NCBI RefSeq assembly: GCF_008326305.1
Contig: NZ_BIXY01000075.1
Span: 1-35,859 of the forward strand
Direction of reading: 5' to 3'
DNA: 35,859 nucleotides
DNA from: Dictyobacter arantiisoli
Lineage (GTDB): Bacteria; Chloroflexota; Ktedonobacteria; Ktedonobacterales; Ktedonobacteraceae
Shown piece by piece: positions 1 through 6,871 of this stretch. A program made the position numbers and the translations under genes. Each line of letters begins with the position of its first letter. The stretch's first letter is position 1. The notes below the pieces were generated by a model. That model was given only the letters and a program-made list of their open reading frames with translations. It was not told the origin of the DNA and did not search any database.

Positions 1-99
1 GATTGGTTAGGTGCTTCCAACGTTGCAAAGTACATGCGGCATTTCTGTGCTCAGCCTCAAGAAGCAATTCAATTGCTTCTTGACAAGCTTTCGTGGTAA
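1..99 (+). CDS. C-terminal end of a possible transposase (ISAs1-like), truncated by window edge
   Basis: An open frame enters from the left edge and gives 32 residues before a TAA at 97-99. The pattern (N-V-A-K-Y-M-R-H then a short spacer and A-I-Q-L-L) resembles the extreme C-terminus of ISAs1/DDE transposases, which commonly end in an N-I-A-x-x-L-R-H ... P-x-x-L-L pattern. This is a recollection of family style, not an alignment. The stop is followed 3-23 bp later by a CAGGGCT-type end, which fits an IS boundary. A 25-bp palindrome (12-bp arms at 58-69 and 71-82, one central base) lies inside the coding end. It could equally be the end of an unrelated gene. Confidence 0.35.
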   Translation, partial: DWLGASNVAKYMRHFCAQPQEAIQLLLDKLSW

Positions 100-101
100 A
101 A

Positions 102-122
102 CGGGACTACCAAAAAGCCCTG
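102..122. repeat. Possible terminal inverted repeat of an insertion sequence (right end)
   Basis: Read on the minus strand from 122 towards 102 the sequence begins CAGGGCTTTTTGGTAG. The first bases (CAGGGCT, then TTT) match the terminal inverted repeats of the MITE at 26438-26591, which begin CAGGGCTATTT and CAGGACTATTT. Its position just after the stop of a possible transposase suggests the end of an IS whose left end lies outside the window. The next nine bases (123-131) would be one copy of the target duplication, which cannot be verified here. Confidence 0.3.
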
Positions 123-142
123 CTATCCAGTGGAGTTTCCAA

Positions 143-188
143 TTCCCTTTTTTGCCGCCTTTGGCGGCGGGATGAGAAGAGGAAAAGC
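143..188. repeat. GC hairpin with MITE-like flanks
   Basis: A perfect hairpin (GCCGCC, TTT loop, GGCGGC at 154-168) is preceded by TTCCCTTTTTT and followed by a GAGAAGAGG-type purine stretch. The order (TTCCCTTTT, GC hairpin, purine-rich tail) is the same as in the interior of the MITE near 26455-26490, so it may be a remnant of the same repeat family. There is no U-tract on the correct side in either direction, so it does not look like a terminator. Confidence 0.3.
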
Positions 189-203
189 GGGCAACATCCC
201 ACA

Positions 204-237
204 CCCCGGCAGTGGAATAGCTGTTCTACTGCCAGGG
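204..237 (-). terminator. Hairpin downstream of the E1 fusion gene
   Basis: Arms 204-217 and 224-237 pair over 14 positions with two non-Watson-Crick steps and a 6-nt loop. It lies 35 bp beyond the stop codon of the minus-strand E1 gene. There is no clear U-run after it on the minus strand, so it is either a weak terminator or an mRNA 3'-end stabiliser. Confidence 0.45.
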
Positions 238-271
238 ATTAGGAATGAAGTCAGGACATCCTATTATCGTG

Positions 272-2368
272 CTATTCAGCCAACAATTCGTTAATTTTAG
301 CTTCAATAGTGCTGGCTGTTGGATAAAAAACCTCTTCCTCAGCGGTGCTATAAGGCGCTGGAGGAGCAGGTAAGGCAGAGATAAAAGCGGGCGTTCCATC
401 TAAATCATAGAAACAATGCTGGACAATCCAGGAATGGAGATGACGTCCGAAGCTTGTTAGATCAATTTCTTCAGTGACGACAATCACCCGGTTCGCCTCT
501 TTCACAGCAGCAGCGACGGCGGCTTCATCAAAAGGAGCCAGCGTACGCAGATCAACAACTTCAATGGAGATGCCGGCACGTCTGGCTACGTTTACTGCGG
601 CTGAGCAAGCTTCCAGTACCATAGTTCCCCAGGCCATAATCGCGACACGGAGCTTTCCCTGGCCTAAACGTAGGCGGCGCGCTTTCCCAAGCGGTAGCGT
701 ATAGTATCCCTCAGGCACACTCCAGAACTCGGCCATTTCGGGAATAATTGTTCCTGACTCGTCTTTTGGTGGCTCAGAACGATAGAGTCGTCCACGTTCC
801 AGAAAAACCACGGGGGAGAGGGCCCGTGCTGCCTCCAGGAGCAAGCCTTTCGCATCAAAAGGCGAGGCGGGACAAACGGTAATCAGGCCCGGTGTGTTTG
901 TGAACCACTGTTCACCTGTATTCGAGTGCCCATATGCGCCACCACCCGCAGAACTACTGGAGATTGGGCCGCCGCCGCCACTACCAGATTTTGTACGGAT
1001 CAAGAGTGGTGAATCCCATTTCCCATTGGTTTGATACGGGAAACGCGCAGCCAGACGAATGGTCTGCGCCGACGATTGGTAATAATCGACAAACTGAATC
1101 TCCGCACAGCGCGCTTTGCCTTCCCGTAAACCTGCCCCTGAAACGATACCAACGATCACCTGTTCATTGAGTGGACTGCTAATCGCACGTCCTGGGACCT
1201 GCTTGACCAGAGAAGCAGTAGCGCCAAAAACGCCCCCTTTGGGACTTCCTACGTCCTGCCCATAAACAAAAAAACCTGGATCTCGCTGTGCTAACTCAAC
1301 TAATGCCTCGTTGATCGCGCTTAACATAGTCAGAGTGCGCACTGTGCCACGAGGAGTATTCTCATGCCATTCTGGTATCTTGACCACGTGCTCTAATACA
1401 CGCTCAGATGTAGGTTCCGGTTCCTGAATGATAATCTGTTCCGCACGTTCAATTTCCACACGAATCTCTTTGCGTATTCGCTCAATATCAGCTTCTTGCA
1501 TCAGACCCTGTTCAACCAACCAGTGCCCAAACTTCTTTACAGGATCTTTTGTCGCGCTTGTCAACGCAATTTCTTCTTTTGTGCGATACGAACGAATATC
1601 AGTACTACTTGAATGGGCATCTAATAAACCAAGGCGCAAATGCATCAGTGCGGGACCCTTGCCAGCACGAATATGTTGAACCAGGCGGCAAGACGCTTCA
1701 TAGGTCGCAATCACATCCGAGCCATCTACCTCTTCAGCATAGACACCGGCAGCTTTCGACCACTCAACTAATGAACCAGACCATTGGTGTCCACCTTTGA
1801 ACGTAATGGCCCAATCGTTATCTTCGATAATCATTAACACTGGGAGTTGATGAATACCTGCTTGTCGAAATAATGCAGTAAAATCATTCGTCGCTGCTCC
1901 ACCATCACCAGTAGAACAAACTATTAATTCATTGCCTTTTTGTTGTTTGATTGAGAAACCTACACCGCCAGCAAAGGGCCCGAGGGCCGCGACCTCACTT
2001 ACTCCGGGTAAAATATGAAACTCTTTACTTGCATAATGAGCTGGCATATTACGGCCAGCATTCATTGGCCCGGTAGTACGCGCATATGCTTCGCGTAATG
2101 GTCCATAGATATCATCAGTACGTTGTAGCCAGGCTGCCAGATCACGATAATATAAAGCCAGCCAATCATCTTCATTCAGCGCCGCTACCACCGCCGCCAT
2201 GGCCTCGTGGCCTGCACAACCAATATAAAAAGGAAATCGGCCTTGCGTCTTACGAGTTTTCAACAAGTCATTCATGACTCGAGCAGTTACCATTGTGCGG
2301 TAGAGCGCAATTACGTCCAGCGACTCTGCTGGTGTTTCCGTCTCGGTTGCGCGAACATTTATTGTCAT
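272..2368 (-). CDS. Fused alpha/beta E1 component of a 2-oxoacid dehydrogenase (thiamine-diphosphate dependent)
   Basis: The 698-residue protein joins both E1 chains of a pyruvate or branched-chain 2-oxoacid dehydrogenase. The N-terminal half is E1-alpha: a G-C-x-G-H-E-A segment near residues 50-55, the thiamine-diphosphate motif G-D-G at 154-156 with its paired Asn at 184 (E-D-N-D), and an H-S-S-S-T-D ... S-Y-R phosphorylation-type loop. From about residue 345 the sequence is E1-beta (A-L-x-E-L-A-Q-R-D-P, then V-Y-G-Q-D-V-G, P-L-N-E-Q and the transketolase C-terminal domain). Such enzymes decarboxylate a 2-oxoacid and pass the acyl group to the lipoyl arm of E2. No E2 gene is in the window, and the substrate cannot be told from sequence. 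GGAGG lies about 13 nt before the ATG. A promoter is seen at 2453-2482. Confidence 0.9.
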   Translation of the reverse strand: MTINVRATETETPAESLDVIALYRTMVTARVMNDLLKTRKTQGRFPFYIGCAGHEAMAAVVAALNEDDWLALYYRDLAAWLQRTDDIYGPLREAYARTTGPMNAGRNMPAHYASKEFHILPGVSEVAALGPFAGGVGFSIKQQKGNELIVCSTGDGGAATNDFTALFRQAGIHQLPVLMIIEDNDWAITFKGGHQWSGSLVEWSKAAGVYAEEVDGSDVIATYEASCRLVQHIRAGKGPALMHLRLGLLDAHSSSTDIRSYRTKEEIALTSATKDPVKKFGHWLVEQGLMQEADIERIRKEIRVEIERAEQIIIQEPEPTSERVLEHVVKIPEWHENTPRGTVRTLTMLSAINEALVELAQRDPGFFVYGQDVGSPKGGVFGATASLVKQVPGRAISSPLNEQVIVGIVSGAGLREGKARCAEIQFVDYYQSSAQTIRLAARFPYQTNGKWDSPLLIRTKSGSGGGGPISSSSAGGGAYGHSNTGEQWFTNTPGLITVCPASPFDAKGLLLEAARALSPVVFLERGRLYRSEPPKDESGTIIPEMAEFWSVPEGYYTLPLGKARRLRLGQGKLRVAIMAWGTMVLEACSAAVNVARRAGISIEVVDLRTLAPFDEAAVAAAVKEANRVIVVTEEIDLTSFGRHLHSWIVQHCFYDLDGTPAFISALPAPPAPYSTAEEEVFYPTASTIEAKINELLAE

Positions 2369-2452
2369 TTTGTGCTATTGCCTCCACATAGTTGTCTGCA
2401 CTGACGCTGTAGGCTTCATCGATGCTCCCAGATAATAATAAATCACAACACC

Positions 2453-2482
2453 ATTATAATGGGTGACGACAGCGAAAAGCAA
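2453..2482 (-). promoter_or_regulatory. Predicted promoter of the E1 fusion gene, overlapping a palindrome
   Basis: On the minus strand a -35 TTGCTT (2482-2477) and -10 TATAAT (2458-2453) are separated by 18 bp, about 80 bp upstream of the E1 start. The -10 lies inside the 12-bp palindrome CCATTATAATGG (2451-2462), extended on both sides by CAC/GTG, which is a possible repressor site. Confidence 0.5.
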
Positions 2483-2607
2483 TGAGCAGAAATTTTCTAC
2501 AGCGCTGTTTTTCCATCCTTTATAAGAGAGTTTTTTTCCGAGCGAAACGTTGCAGTCAAAAAAATAGTGAGCTGCATCTGGCAAATACAAACAGTCATAG
2601 CACTCAC

Positions 2608-2637
2608 TGGACATTCTCGCCGCTTGAGCACTATAAT
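2608..2637 (+). promoter_or_regulatory. Predicted promoter of the orphan E1-alpha / Nudix-like pair
   Basis: A TGGACA -35 (2608-2613) and a perfect TATAAT -10 (2632-2637) with 18-bp spacing point into the gene starting at 2733, leaving an untranslated leader of roughly 90 nt. The unit is therefore divergent from the E1 fusion gene and shares a 364-bp intergenic region with it. Confidence 0.55.
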
Positions 2638-2732
2638 GTGTCTAACTATTTTTTCATCGGAACATGTCTCACCAGTGAAATACTGGTCGATGGCAGAGAA
2701 AACAACAGGTACCCAAAGAGATGCAATAGGAC

Positions 2733-3710
2733 ATGATGCATACAGATCCATCTTCGATAGTTCTGCAAGATCTCTACACAAAGATGCTCTTAACACGCAT
2801 CGTCGATAATTGCATGTTGTGGCTCTATACAGAAGGGTACATTGATTTTGTAAGCAGTTGTCGTGGGCACGAAGCCACTCAGGTAGGAAGCGCAACCTGT
2901 ATTCAGGTTGGACAAGATTTTACCTTGCCCTTTTACCGCGATCTGGGTGTCGTGCTGACCATTGGAATGACCCCATACGAAATATTTCGGACAAGCTTGC
3001 AAACGCAACGTCAGCAAGCGGGTAGCCCGGATGGTTTCCAGGCACCACTCCAGTATTGGGGCTACCATAAACACAACACCATAACAGGATCAGCCCCCGT
3101 TGCCACACAACTGTTGCATGCAGCAGGCATTGCTTTTGCCTGTAAACTCCGCAAAGCAGCGGTGGTTACGGTAGCTTATTGCGGCGATGATGCCACCACC
3201 GAGCCAGATTTTCAGGAAGGAATTCAATTCGCCGCCATGCATCAACTACCTGTTGTTTTTATCTGTGAGCAAGATTGTACACAATTTTACTCAACCAAAC
3301 AATCTACCACCTCGCAAGCACCTTCGTGTCTGCATGCCGAGGCATTGCCGCCTCACCTCCTCTATCAACGCATCGATGGTATGGACAGTGTTGCTGTCTA
3401 TAGTGCGACACTCCGTGCAATGCAAGCTGCACGCGAGGGACATGGTCCGACACTCTTGGAAATGGCTGTTACCCGCTCATTACCCACAGTACCTCTGCCT
3501 CAATCTGAGGACCCCTCCACAGTGGTACATGGTTTGCCTTCCCTATCCAACGCCGGAACGCTTTTGGATCCCCTTGTGCGCTGTCAGCACACCCTGCAAG
3601 AGCGAGGCATGTGGAATGACGAATGGGCCACCCAACTTTCCAAACGCATGATGACTGAGGTTGAACGTGCACTCCAGGATGCGCTACGTGATACCTTACA
3701 GTCAAAATGA
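2733..3710 (+). CDS. Orphan E1-alpha-like protein with altered thiamine-diphosphate motif
   Basis: The 325-residue protein follows the E1-alpha fold throughout: an S-C-R-G-H-E-A segment near 42-48, the F-Y-R-D-L-G region near 67-72, and the region D-F-Q-E-G-I-Q-F-A-A-M-H-Q-L-P-V-V near 159-175. The cofactor motif is changed: G-D-G has become G-D-D (151-153), and the E-N-N that completes the site has become E-Q-D-C (179-182). The His/Ser/Tyr phosphorylation-type loop is not recognisable. No E1-beta gene is adjacent; instead a Nudix-like gene follows 17 bp later. Either of two ATGs (2733 or 2736) may be used, the second having better spacing from AGGA. It may be a non-catalytic paralogue or an enzyme with changed chemistry. 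Low similarity to the 272-2368 E1 makes a recent duplication unlikely. Confidence 0.75.
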   Translation: MMHTDPSSIVLQDLYTKMLLTRIVDNCMLWLYTEGYIDFVSSCRGHEATQVGSATCIQVGQDFTLPFYRDLGVVLTIGMTPYEIFRTSLQTQRQQAGSPDGFQAPLQYWGYHKHNTITGSAPVATQLLHAAGIAFACKLRKAAVVTVAYCGDDATTEPDFQEGIQFAAMHQLPVVFICEQDCTQFYSTKQSTTSQAPSCLHAEALPPHLLYQRIDGMDSVAVYSATLRAMQAAREGHGPTLLEMAVTRSLPTVPLPQSEDPSTVVHGLPSLSNAGTLLDPLVRCQHTLQERGMWNDEWATQLSKRMMTEVERALQDALRDTLQSK

Positions 3711-3727
3711 GAAAGCCGAGTTGAAAC

Positions 3728-4417
3728 ATGACATATTCACATCTTGAAAATATTGATGTGCGGCATGTAACGACCAATCAGCCTTTTTACGCAAGCACAC
3801 TCATTATTCAACAACAACAGTTGGTGGTAGCTTTATATGCAGACTCTCTGGCTACCGCAAAAGGGAATACATCTCCTATTTATCGTGTCAAAAGTATTGG
3901 TGGAGAGCAACAACCAGGAGAAAGCATATGGGATTGTGCACTCAGGGAAGCACAATCCAAACTAAAATTGCCGCTAAAATTGCTTCATACCCCCATTACC
4001 TATTTTCATGATGTCGATGACGGAGATATTTATTTACTTCAATGCATCGATAGTATTGCGCCCCTGCTCCTCGAACGTCAAAGCAACCTGTATCCCTATG
4101 CCTCTATCCGTCCTGGTCTACCAGCAGGGCCTTATACCTATGGTGGGCTTTTTCTTGCACAACCCCTGCAACCCATCATCCAGGATAGTAATATCGGAGG
4201 CTTGCTCTCTGTGCCTTTAGTCCAGTGTTCGCTCCTGCTTCAACAACCCACATTAGAAGTAGTATTACAACAAGGGGCATCATTACTGGGAGAGACAACC
4301 TTTCCCCTCAATAGTCAAATCCGGATACATCCCTGGGAAACATTGGCTCTCACGCTCCCTTTACTGGAACGACATCCTGAAGTGTGGATCACATCAGACA
4401 GCAACCAGAATAAATAG
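3728..4417 (+). CDS. Nudix-like protein with degenerate Nudix box
   Basis: The 229-residue protein has an N-terminal half arranged like a Nudix hydrolase: a beta strand, then a G-G-E-Q-Q-P-G-E-S-I-W-D-C-A-L-R-E segment near residues 58-74. The box starts well (G-G-x-x-x-P-G-E ... R-E) but ends in A-Q-S-K-L-K-L where active enzymes have x-x-E-E-x-G-U, so the metal-binding E-E pair and the Gly are missing. The remaining ~120 residues match nothing I recognise. It sits 17 bp after the E1-alpha-like gene, very probably co-transcribed. A role as a nucleotide-binding or regulatory partner is speculation. Only the resemblance to the Nudix fold is supported. Confidence 0.6.
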   Translation: MTYSHLENIDVRHVTTNQPFYASTLIIQQQQLVVALYADSLATAKGNTSPIYRVKSIGGEQQPGESIWDCALREAQSKLKLPLKLLHTPITYFHDVDDGDIYLLQCIDSIAPLLLERQSNLYPYASIRPGLPAGPYTYGGLFLAQPLQPIIQDSNIGGLLSVPLVQCSLLLQQPTLEVVLQQGASLLGETTFPLNSQIRIHPWETLALTLPLLERHPEVWITSDSNQNK

Positions 4418-4465
4418 AGACCAATAACATCTTCACGCAATCGCTATAAGAAAAGTGGAAAGGGA

Positions 4466-4511
4466 GATGTGGTGCTTATTTGTTCTCTTTACGTTGCAAA
4501 TAAGCACCACA
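4466..4511. terminator. Perfect 16-bp inverted repeat between the Nudix-like gene and beta-galactosidase
   Basis: Arms 4466-4481 (ATGTGGTGCTTATTTG) and 4496-4511 pair perfectly around a 14-nt loop, 49 bp after the Nudix-like stop codon. There is no U-tract afterwards, so it is either a factor-assisted terminator, a processing site or a protein-binding palindrome. The rest of 4418-4773 holds only the promoter/operator signals described next. Confidence 0.5.
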
Positions 4512-4593
4512 TACACGGGGGACGCGTTACGCATTTCTAGAAAAACCTCTACCTGCGAGTTTAGCGGATCTTTCCCAGAAAGCAATAAAGCTG

Positions 4594-4656
4594 TTAAAAA
4601 ACCTGATGAGTTTTGATATAATGAAAAGGATCTGTCCCCGACAGATTTATCTGACA
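4594..4656 (+). promoter_or_regulatory. Predicted beta-galactosidase promoter with overlapping palindromes
   Basis: A weak -35 (TTAAAA, 4594-4599) and perfect TATAAT (4617-4622) are spaced by 17 bp. Just downstream, where a repressor would block initiation, are two overlapping palindromes: TCTGTC-CCC-GACAGA (4631-4645) and CAGAT-TT-ATCTG (4642-4653), followed by a further CTGACA and CTCTGTCG. This is a plausible operator for a sugar-responsive regulator, but no regulator gene is adjacent. Confidence 0.4.
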
Positions 4657-4773
4657 ATGATATTCTCTGTCGAATGATCATACATGTATCTATCACCATC
4701 TATCAATCGCTCTTAGGACGGAGCCTGATGATAATGGCGTCAGTCACTTTTTACGAGGAAGTAGGATTTTTCT

Positions 4774-6789
4774 ATGCAGCACCCATTACCAGGTCACATC
4801 CTTTATGGTGGCGACTATAATCCAGAGCAATGGTCTGAAGATATCTGGCAAGAAGATATGCGTTTAATGAAACTTGCCAATGTCAATATGGTCTCAATTA
4901 ATATTTTTTCCTGGACCATGCTAGAGCCAGCAGCCGGCCAGTATCATTTTGAACAGCTTGATCGCATTATGGATCTTCTGTATGAAAATGGTATTGCGGC
5001 TGACCTGGCTACCGCAACTGCCTCACCCCCAACCTGGATGAGTCGTCTCTATCCTTCAATGCTCCCAGTTACGCGCGAGGGTGTCCGCCTGACACATGGT
5101 TCGCGGCAACATTACTGTCCCAACAGTCCTGATTATCGCCGTAAAGGGGCAGCACTGGTACAACGTCTGGCGGAACGCTACGCCAAGCATCCTGCGCTTA
5201 AGATGTGGCATTTAAATAATGAATATGGCTGCCATGTCAATCAATGTTACTGTGACAACTGCGCAGCCGCATTCCGTGTCTGGCTACAGGAGCGCTATCA
5301 GACCCTGGATGTTGTCAATAGTACCTGGGGCACAACCTTCTGGAGCCAGCGCTACTACGACTGGGAAGATATTCTGCCCCCACGTCTAAGTTCCGCCCAG
5401 AATAATCCTGGTCAAGTACTTGATTACTGGCGCTTCATGAATGACTCGCTGTTGGGTTTGTATCGTTTAGAGGAAGACATTCTGCGTGCAGTAGCTCCCA
5501 CGATTCCCTTAACCACTAACCTGATGGTCGCCTTCAAACCGGTTGATGTCTATGACTGGGCCAAACATATGGATATTGTGTCGTTTGATATGTATCCAGA
5601 ACCCGAAGCTCTGCCATCCTGGAATGCCTTGCATCATGATATTATGCGCTCGGCAAAAGGTGGCCGCCCTCATATGGTGATGGAACAGAGCCCCAGTGAA
5701 GTCAACTGGCAGCCGCAAAATCCACACAAACGCCCGGGACAAATGCGCCTTCATTCCTTGCAAACGGTTGCGCATGGTGGTGATGGTGTCCTCTTCTTCC
5801 AGTGGAGACAATCCAAAACAGGCGCTGAAATGTATCATGCCGCCGTGGTGACACATGAAGGCAATGAGCATAATCGCATCTTCAGGCAGGCCGCACAGGT
5901 CGGTGCCGAACTGGCCAAACTTTCACCGATTGTCGCAGGATCACGCATCCAGGCCGATGTCGCTATTTTACTGGATTGGGATACCTGGTGGGCGGTTGAA
6001 TATCTGCCAGGACCCAGTGACCGTATCAAATATATGGAGCTGGTCGGAAAATACTATCATGCCTTCCATCAGCAGAATGTCAATATCGATGTTGTCCGAC
6101 CCGATAGCGATTTAAGTAAGTATCGCGTAGTGGTCGCGCCTATGCTTCATATGCTGCATCGCGGTGTCGCACAGAATCTGGAACAATTTGTGTCTGCCGG
6201 TGGTACACTCCTGACAACCTTCTACAGCGGTATTGTGGATGAAAATAATCATGCTGCATTGGGTGGCTATCCAGGAGAACTACGCTCCTTATTGGGAGTT
6301 CATGTAGAGGAGTTTGATCCATTGACTCCTGAAATGCATAATGAACTTGTGATCAAAGAAGGCTCTCTGGCTGGTACGTACAATACCGATCTATGGGGTG
6401 AACTGGTTCATCTCGAGGGAGCACAGGCTATCGGCGTCTTTGGTAGCGATTATTATGCCCGAAAAGCAGCGCTGACAGTCAACAAATTTGGGGCTGGTCA
6501 TGCTTACTATCTGGCTACCTTAAATGATGCAGACTTCCTGGTTAAACTGGCCGCAGAACTGTGCCAGCAGGCGGGCATAAAACCAACCCTGCCTATTTCA
6601 AGCGAAATTGAAGTTACGAAACGCGTCACAGAGACAGGGAAAGAAATTTACTTCTTGCTCAATCATACGCAGCAAGCAAAGCAAATCACATTGCCCCACG
6701 GCACCTTTACCTCGTTGCTGGATGACTCATCTGTTCAGGGTGAGATCACTATTCCAGCCATGGATGCACTCGTGTTACAGGCTGAATAG
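4774..6789 (+). CDS. Beta-galactosidase, glycoside hydrolase family 42
   Basis: The 671-residue protein has typical GH42 length and layout: a TIM-barrel catalytic domain (about 1-390), a trimerisation domain with a Rossmann-like core (about 395-600) and a small C-terminal beta domain. The acid/base is Glu150 (N-N-E-Y-G) and the nucleophile Glu304 (V-M-E-Q-S-P). The zinc cysteines known in several GH42 enzymes are all present: Cys115 and C-Y-C-D-N-C at 158-163. There is no signal peptide, so it acts in the cytoplasm on imported galactosides. AGGA lies 7 nt before the ATG. It is monocistronic between its own promoter and the terminator at 6807-6840. The nearby sugar ABC operon is on the opposite strand. 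Confidence 0.93.
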   Translation: MQHPLPGHILYGGDYNPEQWSEDIWQEDMRLMKLANVNMVSINIFSWTMLEPAAGQYHFEQLDRIMDLLYENGIAADLATATASPPTWMSRLYPSMLPVTREGVRLTHGSRQHYCPNSPDYRRKGAALVQRLAERYAKHPALKMWHLNNEYGCHVNQCYCDNCAAAFRVWLQERYQTLDVVNSTWGTTFWSQRYYDWEDILPPRLSSAQNNPGQVLDYWRFMNDSLLGLYRLEEDILRAVAPTIPLTTNLMVAFKPVDVYDWAKHMDIVSFDMYPEPEALPSWNALHHDIMRSAKGGRPHMVMEQSPSEVNWQPQNPHKRPGQMRLHSLQTVAHGGDGVLFFQWRQSKTGAEMYHAAVVTHEGNEHNRIFRQAAQVGAELAKLSPIVAGSRIQADVAILLDWDTWWAVEYLPGPSDRIKYMELVGKYYHAFHQQNVNIDVVRPDSDLSKYRVVVAPMLHMLHRGVAQNLEQFVSAGGTLLTTFYSGIVDENNHAALGGYPGELRSLLGVHVEEFDPLTPEMHNELVIKEGSLAGTYNTDLWGELVHLEGAQAIGVFGSDYYARKAALTVNKFGAGHAYYLATLNDADFLVKLAAELCQQAGIKPTLPISSEIEVTKRVTETGKEIYFLLNHTQQAKQITLPHGTFTSLLDDSSVQGEITIPAMDALVLQAE

Positions 6790-6806
6790 AACTCAAAAAT
6801 ATCAGG

Positions 6807-6840
6807 GAGTGGCTAGCAATTATATAGCCACTCTCTTTTT
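6807..6840 (+). terminator. Rho-independent terminator of the beta-galactosidase gene
   Basis: A perfect 9-bp stem (GAGTGGCTA at 6807-6815 with TAGCCACTC at 6825-6833) is followed by TCTTTTT, 18 bp after the stop codon. It lies between convergent genes. Confidence 0.85.
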
Positions 6841-6871
6841 ACTGGTTGAAACACTCCAACAGCCGTTGATG

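Noticed and set aside
7-204. 65-residue minus-strand open frame at the left edge
   Set aside because: It runs through the putative IS end and the GC hairpin, and has no family resemblance; the plus-strand frame ending at 99 explains the region better.
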